Of a DNA stretch of 64,000 bases, positions 10,308 to 20,344 are shown piece by piece. A program made the position numbers and the translations under genes. The DNA is from Nematopogon swammerdamellus. Taxonomy: Eukaryota > Arthropoda > Insecta > Lepidoptera > Adelidae. The stretch spans positions 1,892,545-1,956,544 of the forward strand of contig OX336336.1 in assembly GCA_946902875.1 (NCBI GenBank), written 5' to 3'. Below the pieces are notes generated by a model, which saw nothing but the letters and a program-made list of their open reading frames with translations, was not told the origin of the DNA and ran no database searches. The stretch's first letter is position 1. Each line of letters begins with the position of its first letter.

Positions 10308-10745
10308 TGTAAAAAAAAAACCGGCCAAGTGCAAATCGAACTCGCGCACCGAGGTTTCCGCACCACAAAAAATACTTTGAAAAAACACGTTTCTTGTATG
10401 GGTTTACCCCAAAATTTTTCACTTTTTACTTTTCAGGTTTACGTATCCCGTACGGAAGCCTTTTACTAAGCCATATAACAACAAATAATAAAAAATTGAA
10501 AAACTAACAAAATTAAGGGGGTTCCCATACAAGAAACGTGTTTTTTTTCAATGTTTTTTTTTGTGGTGTGTAAACCTCGGTGCGCGGGTCCGACACGCAC
10601 TTGGCCGGTTTTTTTATTATTTGTTGTTATATTCGCCAAAATAACACATATTCTGTGAAAATTTCAACCGGCTAGCTATTACGGTTCCCAAGATACAGAC
10701 ATCGGACCGACGGACAGACATACACAAACCCTTCCCCTCTCCAAC
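10308..10745. repeat. Opposed Rep-D pair followed by a third Rep-D segment
   Basis: A Rep-D end (CCGGCCAAGTGCAAATCGAA) at 10318 runs one way and its inverse (CGCACTTGGCCGG) ends at 10610. The intervening TTTCTTGTATGGG and CCCATACAAGAAACG also oppose. Rep-D sequence with CAGACATC..GACGGACAGACAT extends to about 10745. Confidence 0.7.
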
Positions 10746-11184
10746 CGCGCGGGGTATGTTTCCGCGTTTTGTTTATTGTTTAAAAAAAAAATAGTTGCAG
10801 GAGACCCGACTTGATTGATCGATCACTGAAGAAGCCTTGCACTACAGTTGAATATAACTGCACGTTCGTTACGTCGAATCGCTCTCGTCCTTGACTCAGA
10901 ATCGTCTTACAGTGTAGGACCAGTACAATACAATGACTGAAGACACGCCTTCTGTCGTCGCGGCGTCACCGTGATGAAGACGTCATACTAAGAATTACTA
11001 TCATCAGTTGCTCGTAAATACAGTGCGCTTGAGATGTTACTCACGGATTTTCCTATAGCGCCTTACCAGGCGGTAGGCTGTAATTCTACCTGAATTGGCC
11101 TTTTGGCCAAAAATAGGCCTTGACATTGTGAGGGGGATTCGGTCAGAGTCGTGAGCGCCTTTCCGGACGCAACTGCGATGGACG

Positions 11185-11300
11185 AGATTTTCAAACGACT
11201 TCCAAAAAAGGAGGAGGTTCTCAACCGATTTTAACGATTCTCTTTTTTCATGAGTAGGGTATATCGCAGGGGGTGGTCCTTTCATAAATTTTATGAAAGA
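11185..11300 (+). repeat. Rep-G fragment
   Basis: CAAACGACTTCCAAAAAAGG then AGGAGGTTCTCAACCGATTT matches the Rep-G block; the following GGTCCTTTCATAAATTTTAT also looks family-derived. Confidence 0.6.
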
Positions 11301-11484
11301 ATACCACGTGGGAAACCAAGTGGGAAATTAAGGTATGAACACTTTCACACCAAGGATTTTTTTTCTTTTCTTTTTTCTCTTCTTTTGAATTGTAATAGGT
11401 AGCCGGTTTTTAATTATATGTTAATACGGCGGATATCTTGAGAAATATAAAAAAATTAAATAAATAAGGTGTGCCGATACATGA

Positions 11485-11770
11485 AAACTATTTAAAAAAA
11501 TATAAAAACCGCCTTCAAAAATGTATGAAATAAAAAAATAAACATCAAACCCTAGAGTTGAAGGCGGTCGGTTATTTTTGCTTGCTTTAGCACCACCGCC
11601 TTCAACTCTAGGGTTCGATTTTTATTTTTTTATTTCATACATTTTTGAAGGCGGTTTTTATATTTTTTTAAATAGTTTTTTATTTCACAGTTTTTTTAGT
11701 AATTTTTATTTGCTATTAATGTACTCGGCGGAATCGGCCTCGATTTCCAATCCGATCTTGACCAAAGTAT
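11485..11770. repeat. Fold-F foldback element
   Basis: Arms 11485-11568 and 11594-11680 are inverted copies containing AACCGCCTTCAAAAATGTAT and CCCTAGAGTTGAAGGCGGT. The right side continues into ATTAATGTACTCGGCGGAAT and CCAATCCGATCTTGACCAAA, which recur beside other Fold-F copies. Element-level similarity and hairpin form suggest a foldback or MITE. No transposase is visible. Confidence 0.85.
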
Positions 11771-12139
11771 CAGGCCGAAGAAGGATCGAAGAGCTGCGTG
11801 ACGTCGCCGTGCAGTCCGGCGGATACGGAGCTCTCCGGTATGGGGGTGGTGGTGGCCTACGTGTCTAGTACCACCACCTATCGCTCGTAGCTAGTCTCGC
11901 GTCGTCTCGGAGAGCTCCGTAGCCATGGTCTGCACCCGCCGGCGTGCTTGGAGGTTTGTCTCCCGCCGCCGGCGGTATTACCGTTTTTATTTAATTTTTG
12001 TATTAATTTTGTATATTTTTATTACTTTTTAGTATAGGTGATATGTAAAATTAATATGAAATTTAAAAAAAATGTGAAATAAAGATACTAATAATATGAT
12101 CTAAACTAAATTGACGATTTTTAGAAATCTTTTCTGTAT

Positions 12140-12264
12140 ATATTTTTATTTCGAAAAATGCAAAGCGAAAATCATTGGAAAAATACATCCCGACCATGAT
12201 TTGAACCTGGGTCTCTGACTTGAGCCGCCAACGCGATAACCAACTACGCAACCGGGCCGTGACG
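12140..12264 (-). repeat. SINE-H, tRNA-derived head
   Basis: On the minus strand GTTGCGTAGTTGGTTATCGC resembles a tRNA A box and CCAGGTTCAAATCATGG a B box. They are followed by a body shared with 39310-39429 (ATTTTCGCTTTGCAT). It is a tRNA-like pol III head, not a gene. Confidence 0.6.
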
Positions 12265-12320
12265 TATTATCTCCAAATTTTCGATCTCATTGCACCTTCA
12301 TGCATGATGTCGCATAATTT

Positions 12321-12580
12321 TCTGTATGCATGTGTGTATGTATGTTCCTCCATAACTCTTAAACCGATCATCCGAATTCTATGAAACTTAGTACAAGCGC
12401 ATTTTACTATACGGGACACAGGATAGGCTAAATAAAATTCAGTTCCGATTACGCTAAGATGTGGCTCTCATCCAAACCGAATTGTTCGGCGCGTCCAAAT
12501 AAAGGTACTGTAGCGGGCTTACCTAATTTCTTCTTTTTCAATACGAATTTCACGCGAGCGAAGCCGCAGGCAAAAGCTAG
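12321..12580 (-). repeat. Rep-E copy, partial
   Basis: It begins TATGTATGTTCCTCCATAAC and ends GCCGCAGGCAAAAGCTAG, the reverse of the Rep-E 5' half. Confidence 0.8.
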
Positions 12581-12679
12581 TACATGAATATATTTATACC
12601 CTGGAAATTTTCTTGCCGGTTCTTCGTGGGTGTAATCGAATCGGATAGAACTAAATTATGACAAGTTCGAGCGCAGTGT

Positions 12680-13010
12680 ACCGTGTGGGGCCGGTACTTA
12701 AAAAGAATATCCCCACTGCATCTCACCCCATGTATGTCGTAAAAGGCGACTAAGGGACAGGACAAGATGCCGTGCTAAAGGGCGACAGGCTCGCCACCTC
12801 TCACCTTGGCACGGTACTTCGACCGAGTCATACAGCAGGTGGGTCTTCGTGCCTTACTTGCTGCTTGATCGATTTAATCTTGTTCGAATACTTTGCGAAA
12901 CGTGGTGGTCGGTGTTGTGCTGTAATTGACCAGAGTTCTTGCAGCACAACACCGATTACTTTGCTTACCCCGATTGTCGGGATTCAGCGTGTGTGATATG
13001 TATGTATGTA
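12680..13010 (+). repeat. Rep-A, reference full-length copy
   Basis: The copy is ~330 bp. It starts ACCGTGTGGGGCCGGTACTT, has a central TGCCGTGCTAAAGGGCGACA, an internal hairpin (GGTGTTGTGCTG / CAGCACAACACC with ~25-base loop) and a GTGTGATATGTATGTATGTA tail. No terminal inverted repeats or reading frame were found. The pattern (fixed head, microsatellite tail) suggests a retroposon or a non-autonomous rolling-circle element. Class uncertain. Confidence 0.8.
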
Positions 13011-13534
13011 TTCGAGCGCAGTCTTTCTGCCATAAGAATGCTCAATAAACAATACAACAACAATATTTTATTTAAATCAAAACACATAATATATTTGGTG
13101 GTGGTACTGAACCCTCGTTGCGCGAATCGGCTCTTAACTAGTTTTTAATTTAAAAGCTTTGTTTTGATCAGGCTTATATATTTTATTTTTAGAAATTCAG
13201 GGAAATTTGATTGTTAATTCCTACTCGGGCTACATTGCTTCTATCTTGCTCCTAATAATTTGAGGCTTTAGTTTGGAAGTAATTTTGATAAAAACTTTTT
13301 AAATTTAATACATAATCGTCCCGATTTATCAAATTAGTTTTATTTTAGGTAATTAATATTTTCTGTATACTTTTTTAAATAATTTCTTTGGGGAATAATT
13401 TTTTTTTTTTAAATAAAAGCATGCCACTTTATTTGTGGCTTCGTTATACCTACGAACAGGTCATCCATATAGAGAGAATTAAACTCCATTAAAGTACCTA
13501 AATGTCTAAATGTTCTCTATAGCCTAGTTCACCT

Positions 13535-14195
13535 TAGTAGAGTTATCGGTAGAGTTAGTATAGGGCGAGTACCAAATAGCCCCCTCACTCTACCAATGTA
13601 GACGCAATCGGTAGAGTAGAGTACAAGAATTTGGTAGAGTAGAGTGGATAGCACGGTGGTAGGGTAGCTCTACTGTTTTCCCCCATCACCCGCCTACTCT
13701 ACTCTACCGGCCACTCGCCCGCGTGTGGACACGTTTTGACTAAATAGTAGCTCGCCGTGGCGTGCCCAGCCGACAAGACAGCTCGCCCGCGCACCTGCGT
13801 GCGCGCCGGCAACTTGTTTCGGGAACCCACCTACCTTATTAATTAATTGTTTATTCAGCGAGTTCTCTCAAGGAGTGCAGACACTCCATGCGTTTCTCTT
13901 CTTTTGGTCAAACCTCGAGTCCATATTCGTTTCCTTTTGTTCTGTTCTTCTTCGAGATCTAAAGTAATTTCTCTCAGCAAAGCACCAGAAAGATTTATTA
14001 AAGAGTTTCTAACTGCAGAACGACGACGGCGGGCGATGCTCATTGTAGTGATTTTATCTTACACTGCCCACTACTCTACCACCCTACTTTTGCGTGTGGA
14101 CGGCTACTCTACCGAAAACAGTAGAGTAGAGTTAGTAGAGCAAAATAGTAGGTAGCCCACTCTACCGCTAACTCTAGTAGAGTTAGCGGTAGACT
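13535..14195. mobile_element. PIF/Harbinger-like non-autonomous element
   Basis: The ends contain inverted TAGAGTTATCGGTAGAG and CTCTACCGCTAACTC copies, and sub-terminal zones are filled with GTAGAGTAGAG-type motifs on both sides. The interior retains a PIF/Harbinger-like coding scrap (13855-14043). This supports a deletion derivative of a Harbinger transposon. Exact termini and the expected 3-bp target duplication were not resolved. Confidence 0.6.
13855..14043 (-). pseudogene. PIF/Harbinger transposase-like N-terminal remnant
   Basis: The 62-residue minus frame contains KRKRIWTRGLTKRRETHGVS then ALLERTR. This resembles the N-terminal [KR]RRxWVRPxxxxRxxxGxxxxLLxEL segment of Harbinger nucleases (HARBI1-like). 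The DDE nuclease core is absent and a stop follows directly, so it is non-functional. Recognition rests on one motif and is moderate. Confidence 0.5.
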
Positions 14196-14254
14196 AACTA
14201 AAACTAATGTGAGGCTTATCTACTGTTCTTTATGGCAAAATTAATATCTTAACA

Positions 14255-14605
14255 TCACCCTAGTGCCATGGGCTAAAGGTAAATCTTTGATGTGGGACGC
14301 CACTTGGGTCGACACATTGGCTGCCACCAAGGCGCGTTCGGACCTCTTCAAGAGCGGCTGGCGCGGCCGCGGCTGGTGCGCGACCTCAAACGCAACAAAT
14401 TTAGAAATATAATTCAAGATTTCGAATTTGTTGCGTTTGCGGTTGAAACCCTCGGTCCGTGGAGCAGTGAAGCTAACAACTTTTTGAAGAGGCTTGGCCC
14501 TCTGCAAAAAGGCGTCCCGCAATCAAGGGCTTTATTCAAAGGGTAAGGCTTGCCATTCAGCGAGGTAATGCCGAAAGTGTTCTGGAAACTTTTGAAAATG
14601 CCCCT
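14255..14605 (+). pseudogene. Relic of a mobile-element protein with LAIQRGNA..VLETF motif
   Basis: Three frames in turn read GKSLMWDATWVDTLAAT, FVAFAVETLGPWSSEANNF and RVRLAIQRGNAESVLETFEN. I recall this series from a recurrent, probably mobile, coding sequence in many invertebrate assemblies (WDAT..DT, VE.GP.., AIQRGNA.SVL.TF). At least two frameshifts are needed, so it is dead. The enzyme class is unknown to me. Confidence 0.5.
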
Positions 14606-14649
14606 TCTGATAGTTATTTTTGTTTGGTAGCTTAGTCATTTGTTTTACT

Positions 14650-14765
14650 TTTTAGGGTTCCGTATCCGTCGTACGGAACGGGACCCTATTACTAAGTCCA
14701 CGCCGTCTGTCTGTCTGTCTGTCCGAGAGTTAGGTATCTATTGAACCGTAATAGGTAGCCCGTTG
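14650..14765 (+). repeat. Rep-D fragment, 5' end
   Basis: TTTAGGGTTCCGTATCCGTC through GTCTGTCTGTCTGTCCGAG and AATAGGTAGCCCGTTG matches the first third of Rep-D. Confidence 0.8.
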
Positions 14766-15100
14766 TTTATATTTTCATGAATAATTTGTCTAAATGACAA
14801 ATACCCTAGACTGCCATAAAAGGAGTATTTTCTCTGGGAACGCCCGTCGACGTTATCAATTGTACATAATATTATCTCTCAGAGACCAGCAATAAAAACG
14901 TTTAGACTGCAATAATAAATGATAAAAGATAACGCATCCAATTTTCTGGAGGTGACTGAAATGTTCTTTGATTTAATCTTTGTACAGCTTTCATTTTAAT
15001 CTTTTCGTTGTCTAGTATTTTCGGTCAGGCCCAACTAACGGAACTCGTTCAGTTAGCCTGGGTGTGAATGCGTGAAAGAACATTTAACGAATTGAAGTTA

Positions 15101-15328
15101 GAGTGTTTTCATTTTACGAAGGCACGGGGGGTATGAGGTAGGAAGTGGTGTGAGTGAGACCGCGCGGAGCTCAGTAGGGAACGACTTGGTTCGCCGGAGC
15201 GACGCGGAGACGTGTAGAACGTGTGTACCGACCTGGCACCGAGTTCGTTCTCTACTGAGCTCCGCGCGGTCGCCTCTCGCACACTTCCTACCTCATACCC
15301 CTCGTGTCTTCGTAGAATGAAAACACTC
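15101..15328. repeat. Inverted repeat, ~87-bp arms
   Basis: Arms 15101-15187 and 15243-15328 are near-complementary: GAGTGTTTTCATTTTACGAA at the outside, TATGAGGTAGGAAGTG centrally, CGCGCGGAGCTCAGTAG inside. The ~55-base interior is GC-rich. No other copy occurs in the window. Confidence 0.85.
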
Positions 15329-15329
15329 T

Positions 15330-16670
15330 ATAGTACTTTTCACGAAATAAATCGTTATAACAAAGTAACGTTTACTAAAACATCTTTTATTTCTCCGTCT
15401 GGAGCCCGAATAAAACTTTTATTATTTATGTCTTTTTAACATCATCCATTAAACCATTGATTCATTCCAAAAAATCAAACCTTTGACAACGCCATCTATC
15501 ATTCTTCATCATCATTTGACACATAAAAATATGTGATTAATTAAATAATTTATAAATAAATAGCGTAACGAAATACTAAAATGGGTGCGACAAGCAAGAA
15601 ACTATGAATTTTTAATTAAATGTAAATATATTTAATTTAATTTTTTATTTTGTGACGACGACTTATGAAGTCGAAATATAAGAAGATGACATCTTACATT
15701 CTAATATGTTTATTTTTAATGTATTATATATAAAAATTTGAAACCAAATATTGGTATGAATAAACAATTTACCATATTTATTATAAAATTTAGGTGCATG
15801 CCTTTTTATTAAAATTTCATTAATGTAAGAATTTTAATTAATAAACGTTTATTAATTTTACGTTTACTTAGTAAAGTAGAGCAAACAATATGTATTAGTC
15901 ACCAATCTGAACACAATCGCACGGACGACCCAAAAACACAAATTTTATTCAAGTGTAACGATTATGTCAGCACTCGTGTGATTTATTGGTATTTGGGTGA
16001 TCATCGAAATGGTCAGCTAAAGTTGACACGATGCCCTCAATAGTGCGGTTGGTTCTCGGTAGATTTTACGTAAATGCATCTTATACTTGCGTTGCAATAT
16101 TTTTTTGGGGACACGCGGCTGGCCCAGTTGCGTTTTGGTGACGGACATGTTTCGTGTGAGCTGTTCGAGCGTGTCTTCAGTCCGTGAAATGTCTTGGAGA
16201 TGGTAGCTTGTGAGTGTTTATAGTTTGCGAGTTTGATGCGCGGACGAAGGCGGATGGCGGACTAAGTTGTATTGTGCTGTGCAGTTCGCAAGAGGTCTGG
16301 AATTACGCTCAACAAATTTTATAGTGAGTTTCTTTTGTTTAATTTATTTATACTTATTGTTATTACGTCATTAGTAGCTTATTTCGAGAAAAACAAATTC
16401 TTTGCTGGCATTTATTTTAGATACCAAATCTTCGAAGTACGATATTGAGAAGAATATATAAACTCTTTATTGCTCACAATTGAAACAGTATGCGAAATGA
16501 AACGAGAAGTACAGGAGTGCACAAAGGCGCACTTATAACCTGCAAGTCATTTCTTCCAGTCAACCTTTGAATCGGCCAACCGCACCACTGAACTATCGAG
16601 GATGACAACGTCTTATGTAGCACTAGTTATTCACATTATCCATCCTATTTGAAATTCGAACATCAACAAA
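15330..16670. other. AT-rich sequence, no gene recognised
   Basis: The left half is plain AT-rich DNA. Positions 16060-16324 are more balanced and end at TATAGTGAGTTTC, a plausible splice donor, but no coding frame supports an exon. Confidence 0.3.
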
Positions 16671-16675
16671 CATAA

Positions 16676-16942
16676 CTTTTATTTCAAGCTTAACCGCATG
16701 CAAATCGGTCCGCTCTTTTTAAGAGAAATAATTGTTTGATTACTTAATTACTTGATTACAAACATAGCTAAGAACCATCCCGATTAAACAAGCTTCCTAA
16801 TAAAAAAAACCGGATCCAAATCGGTCTACGTTTGGGAGATACGATGCCACAGACAGACACACACATACATACGCACATACACATACACATATACCGCAAA
16901 CTTATAATAACACCCCTCCGTTTTTTTGCGTCGGAGGTTAAA
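16676..16942. repeat. Rep-N copy
   Basis: It contains ACTTGATTACAAACATAGCT, ACGATGCCACAGACAGACAC and a CACCCCTCCGTTTTTTTGCG end, all shared with 49500-49725. Confidence 0.7.
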
Positions 16943-17029
16943 AATGGAACTACACTAGATATTTTCTGTCGAGATTATCGTTTGTCGTTGGAGTTCTACC
17001 CGAGAGTGGAGGAAACTAGACAGTACATT

Positions 17030-17098
17030 CATACATACATAACACACGCTGTATCCCGACAATCAGGGCAAGCAGAGTAATCGGTGTTGTGCTGTGTT
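17030..17098 (-). repeat. Rep-A 3' fragment
   Basis: CACACGCTGTATCCCGACAA followed by AGAGTAATCGGTGTTGTGCT is the reverse of the Rep-A 3' end. Confidence 0.75.
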
Positions 17099-17189
17099 AC
17101 TAGGCGGTATTTGTTGCAATATATCCATGTCTGGTTCAGCTACAGCAACAATATGTGCAATCATTTTATTACGCATCTCCGGAGACAAG

Positions 17190-17345
17190 TGCGTCGTCGC
17201 GTTATTTCCGGGCCGGAGCGGCGCGCGCGCAGCGTAGTTCACCTTGCGGCGCTTCGCGAATCTGCGAGTGTGGAGGTGAAGGCTGCCGCTTCGACGCGAC
17301 GGCCGCGGCGGCGGCGGTTGCGGAGGCGCATACGAGCCGAGGTGG
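17190..17345. other. GC-rich patch
   Basis: The patch is dense in CG dinucleotides (GCGCGCGCGCAG, GGCGGCGGCGG). No protein family or promoter element is recognisable. Confidence 0.3.
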
Positions 17346-17354
17346 CTCTAACTC

Positions 17355-17800
17355 ATTTTTTAACCGACTTCAAAAAAAGGAGGAGGTTCCCAATTTTCTT
17401 TTTTTATCTCTGTCCTCCCATAACTTTCGACTGGGTGAACCGATTTTGAATTTTGTTTTTTTATTTGAAAGCTGGTGCTTGCCGTGTTCCCATTTTAATT
17501 TGGTCAAGATCGGATTGGAAAGCGATGCGGAATCGCGAGGCCGAAGGCTGAGCGATTCCGCCGAGTACATTAATAGCAAAAAAAAAAAACTGTGAAATAA
17601 AAAACTATTTAAAAAAATATAAAAACCGCCTTCAAAAATGTATGAAATAAAAAAAAACGAACCCTAGAGTTGAAGGCGGTGCTACCGAAACGGCTAAAGC
17701 AAGCAAAAATCACCGACCGCCTTCAACTCTAGGGTTAGATTTTTTTTATTTCATACATTTTTGAAGGCGGTTTTTATATTTTGTTAAATAGTTTTTTTCA
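17355..17800. repeat. Fold-F element with adjoining Rep-G block
   Basis: It begins TTTTTAACCGACTTC and runs through GGTCAAGATCGGATTGG. It has a self-complementary GGAATCGCGAGGCCGAAGGC zone and then the foldback arms 17600-17680 / 17716-17793 carrying AGTTGAAGGCGGT. This copy suggests Rep-G and Fold-F are parts of one larger element. Confidence 0.8.
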
Positions 17801-18057
17801 TCTATTCATTTTATAGGGAAGATGAAAACACACATAGTCTCAGAGCAACACTTATAGGTACATACAACCAATGACCTAGCTAGAACAAAGATGCTCAGTT
17901 TTATGGGCATCCTATTCTTATCTGGATGTTAATGAAAAAATTACAACATAAAGCACATTTAATAGATATAACAAGCATTGGCAGTAATACAGCGATTGTA
18001 CTATTAAATTAGGTGCGTCTGAGATCAAGGTCTGAGATGGCACAAGGCACTAGCACA

Positions 18058-18395
18058 AGCGGCGGGTGGTTTGAGCATCGGCTTCTCATGCGAGAGGTCC
18101 GAGGTTAGAATCCGGTCGGCGTGTACCAATGAGTTTTTTCTGACGAAAAAATTTACGTGAATACCTACACCTGCTGCTTCACCGTTCGGAACCGGTGTAA
18201 AACTGTAGGTCCCTTCCCTTGCCCCTTACTAGGTGGTATGCTCTATTGTAGCCGACTGGGTTGGTACCACAGTACGGTGGTACCAACCCAGTCGGCTTAA
18301 ATTGGCCGTACTGGACGTGAGATGGCCGCATAGCAGCCTCGGTTGTGTTCTCCTCTAGTCAAGTATAGCCAGAATCCAGGGAAGTCTGCCACTCT
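18058..18395 (+). repeat. SINE-t, 5' segment (tRNA-derived)
   Basis: The head GCGGCGGGTGGTTTGAGCAT..GAGGTTAGAATCCGG is tRNA-like (A and B boxes, slightly decayed). The shared central domain TAAAACTGTAGGTCCCTTCC follows. The copy is interrupted at about 18395 and resumes at 18817. It contains a 21-bp-arm inverted duplication at 18250-18297. Confidence 0.8.
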
Positions 18396-18816
18396 CCGTA
18401 CTTCCGCTTCCCACAATATTTTCAAATCCCGTTTGAGGGAACATATGTTTTCAAACCCTTAATGTTTCCATGTGTGTTATCGCTTGTTTAGAAACTGCAT
18501 TAGGTATATATGTATGTATTTGTTTATATTGCGTATATGTATATGTACTTTTGAACTTGTATGTATGTAAATCACGAATGTATTTAGTTGTATGTTATTA
18601 CTATTATCTATGTTTTATTGTTTAGTTTTGTAACCTTAAAAAAAAAATCTCATTTAATTTTCCGCACTACCCATCTACCCTACTCACAATCCCAGGTATG
18701 ACTGGCAGATAATGCCCTTAGGCTTTAAGTCCGCCTTTTGTCACTTTTTGTGCAATAAAGTATATTTTCATTTCATTTCATTTCATTTCATTTCATTTCA
18801 TTTCATTTCATTTCAA
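18396..18816 (+). repeat. LINE 3' end inserted into SINE-t
   Basis: This non-coding segment ends GCAATAAAGTATATTTTC followed by about ten TTTCA units, a tail form seen at LINE 3' ends. It splits SINE-t, with AAGTCT repeated on both sides as a possible target duplication. Confidence 0.7.
18764..18815 (+). repeat. (TTTCA)n microsatellite
   Basis: About ten TTTCA units form the tail of the inserted LINE fragment. Confidence 0.95.
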
Positions 18817-18922
18817 GTCTCCGGTATGGCACCTACCTTCTCGGAGGTGATATTGGCTAGTCAGAGCATGTGCTTTGGCCCCTCCGACAAAGCCACTCAT
18901 ACCGGATTACATAAAAAAAAAA
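18817..18922 (+). repeat. SINE-t, 3' segment
   Basis: It resumes the interrupted SINE-t at AGTCTCCGGTATGGCACC and ends CATACCGGATTACATAAAAA. Confidence 0.8.
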
Positions 18923-18964
18923 AAAGTTACATAATAGTTACTTCGTATTTGGCACTAGTCAGTT

Positions 18965-19090
18965 ATACCAGCGAAGCCGGAACGCTGCTGCTCTGCGCGA
19001 CACGGGCGCCGCGCCGGCGGCGCGGCGGCGGCGGAGCTGCGGAGCTGCGGCTTGCGCGCGCGCGGGACGTAGTCAAGGCTGCGTTCAGGG
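18965..19090. other. GC-rich patch
   Basis: GCGCCGGCGGCGCGGCGGCG-type sequence opens long low-complexity frames. No gene is recognised. Confidence 0.3.
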
Positions 19091-19288
19091 TCGTGCTAGT
19101 GTCGAAGTAGATACGAGGCAATTGATAACGATTGCCGTACTCACTCACATACACACACAGGGCTTACCGATGATACTGTATTTATTTACAAGTTGTCATT
19201 GAATACACAAAGGCAAATCTAGCACAATTTATTTCTGTACTTTTAACATTTGAGGCGAAATAATGCTGGCAATATACTATACTATACT

Positions 19289-20035
19289 ACTAATAATAAA
19301 TCTGTAAGGGCTGGTCATGGAAGTAGTAACTTTGTTTTATATGAGACTAACTTTTCCCCGCGGCTTCGCTCGCGTGTAATTCGTATTTAAATAGAAGAAA
19401 GTAAGTATGCCCACTACCGCGTACCTTTATTTCGGCGCGCAGAACGATTCGGTTTGTATGAGAGCTACATTTTAGCGTAACCAGAAGTGAATTTTATTTA
19501 GCCTATCCTGTGTCTCGTATAGGTAAATGTGCTTGTACTAAGTTTCATCAAATTTGGTTGATCGGTTTAAGAGTTATGGAGGAACATACATACATACAGA
19601 AAATATTTCTAAAAATTTATTTAGCCTATCCTGTGTCCCATGTAGGTAAATGTGCTTGTACGAAGTTTAATCAAATTCAGATGATCGGTTTAAGAGTTAT
19701 GGTGGAACATACATACATACAGAATAGATTTATAAAAATCGTAAATATAGTTTTAGTATCATACACCTAGTCTACAAACCCAATATCTCAAAAAAACAAA
19801 GCAACTTACTCCATGACCATCCCTTACAGATTTATTATTATGTGCTTGTACGAAGTTTCATCAAATTCAGATGATCGGTTTAAGAGTTATGGTGGAACAT
19901 ACATACATACAGAAATGATTTCTAAAAATCGTAAATATAGTTTTAGTATCATACACATAGTCTACAAGCCCAATATCTCAAAAAACAAAGCAACTTACTC
20001 CATGACCATCCCTTACAGATTTATTATTAGTATTG
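19289..20035 (+). repeat. Rep-E, copy with terminal inverted repeats and internal tandem duplication
   Basis: Left end 19289-19338 (ACTAATAATAAATCTGTAAG) is the inverse of the right end 19981-20032 (CTTACAGATTTATTATTAGT). Inside lies the CGGCTTCGCTCGCGTGTAAT body. The 3' half is present twice (to 19845, then from 19846 TGTGCTTGTACGAAGTTTCA), so a partial tandem duplication is evident. Confidence 0.7.
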
Positions 20036-20094
20036 AGTATATTGATATTGATGATGATACTGAGATTGTAGATTCTATATATGATACTAAAATT

Positions 20095-20341
20095 AAATTG
20101 ATGATTTTTAGAAATATTTTCTGTATGTATGTTCCTCCATAACTCTTAAACCGATCAACCAAATTTGATGAAACTTAGTACAAGCACATTTACCTATACG
20201 AGACACAGGATAGGCTAAATAAAATTCAGTTCTGGTTACGCTTAGATGTGGCTCTCATACAAACCGAATTGTTCTGCGCGCCAAAATAAAAATTCTTTTA
20301 AATACGAATTTCACGCGAGCGGAGCCGCGGGCAAAAGCTAG
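20095..20341 (-). repeat. Rep-E fragment, inverted relative to its neighbour
   Basis: It begins GATGATTTTTAGAAATATTT and ends GAGCCGCGGGCAAAAGCTAG, opposite in orientation to the adjoining Rep-E copy. Confidence 0.8.
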
Positions 20342-20344
20342 TAA

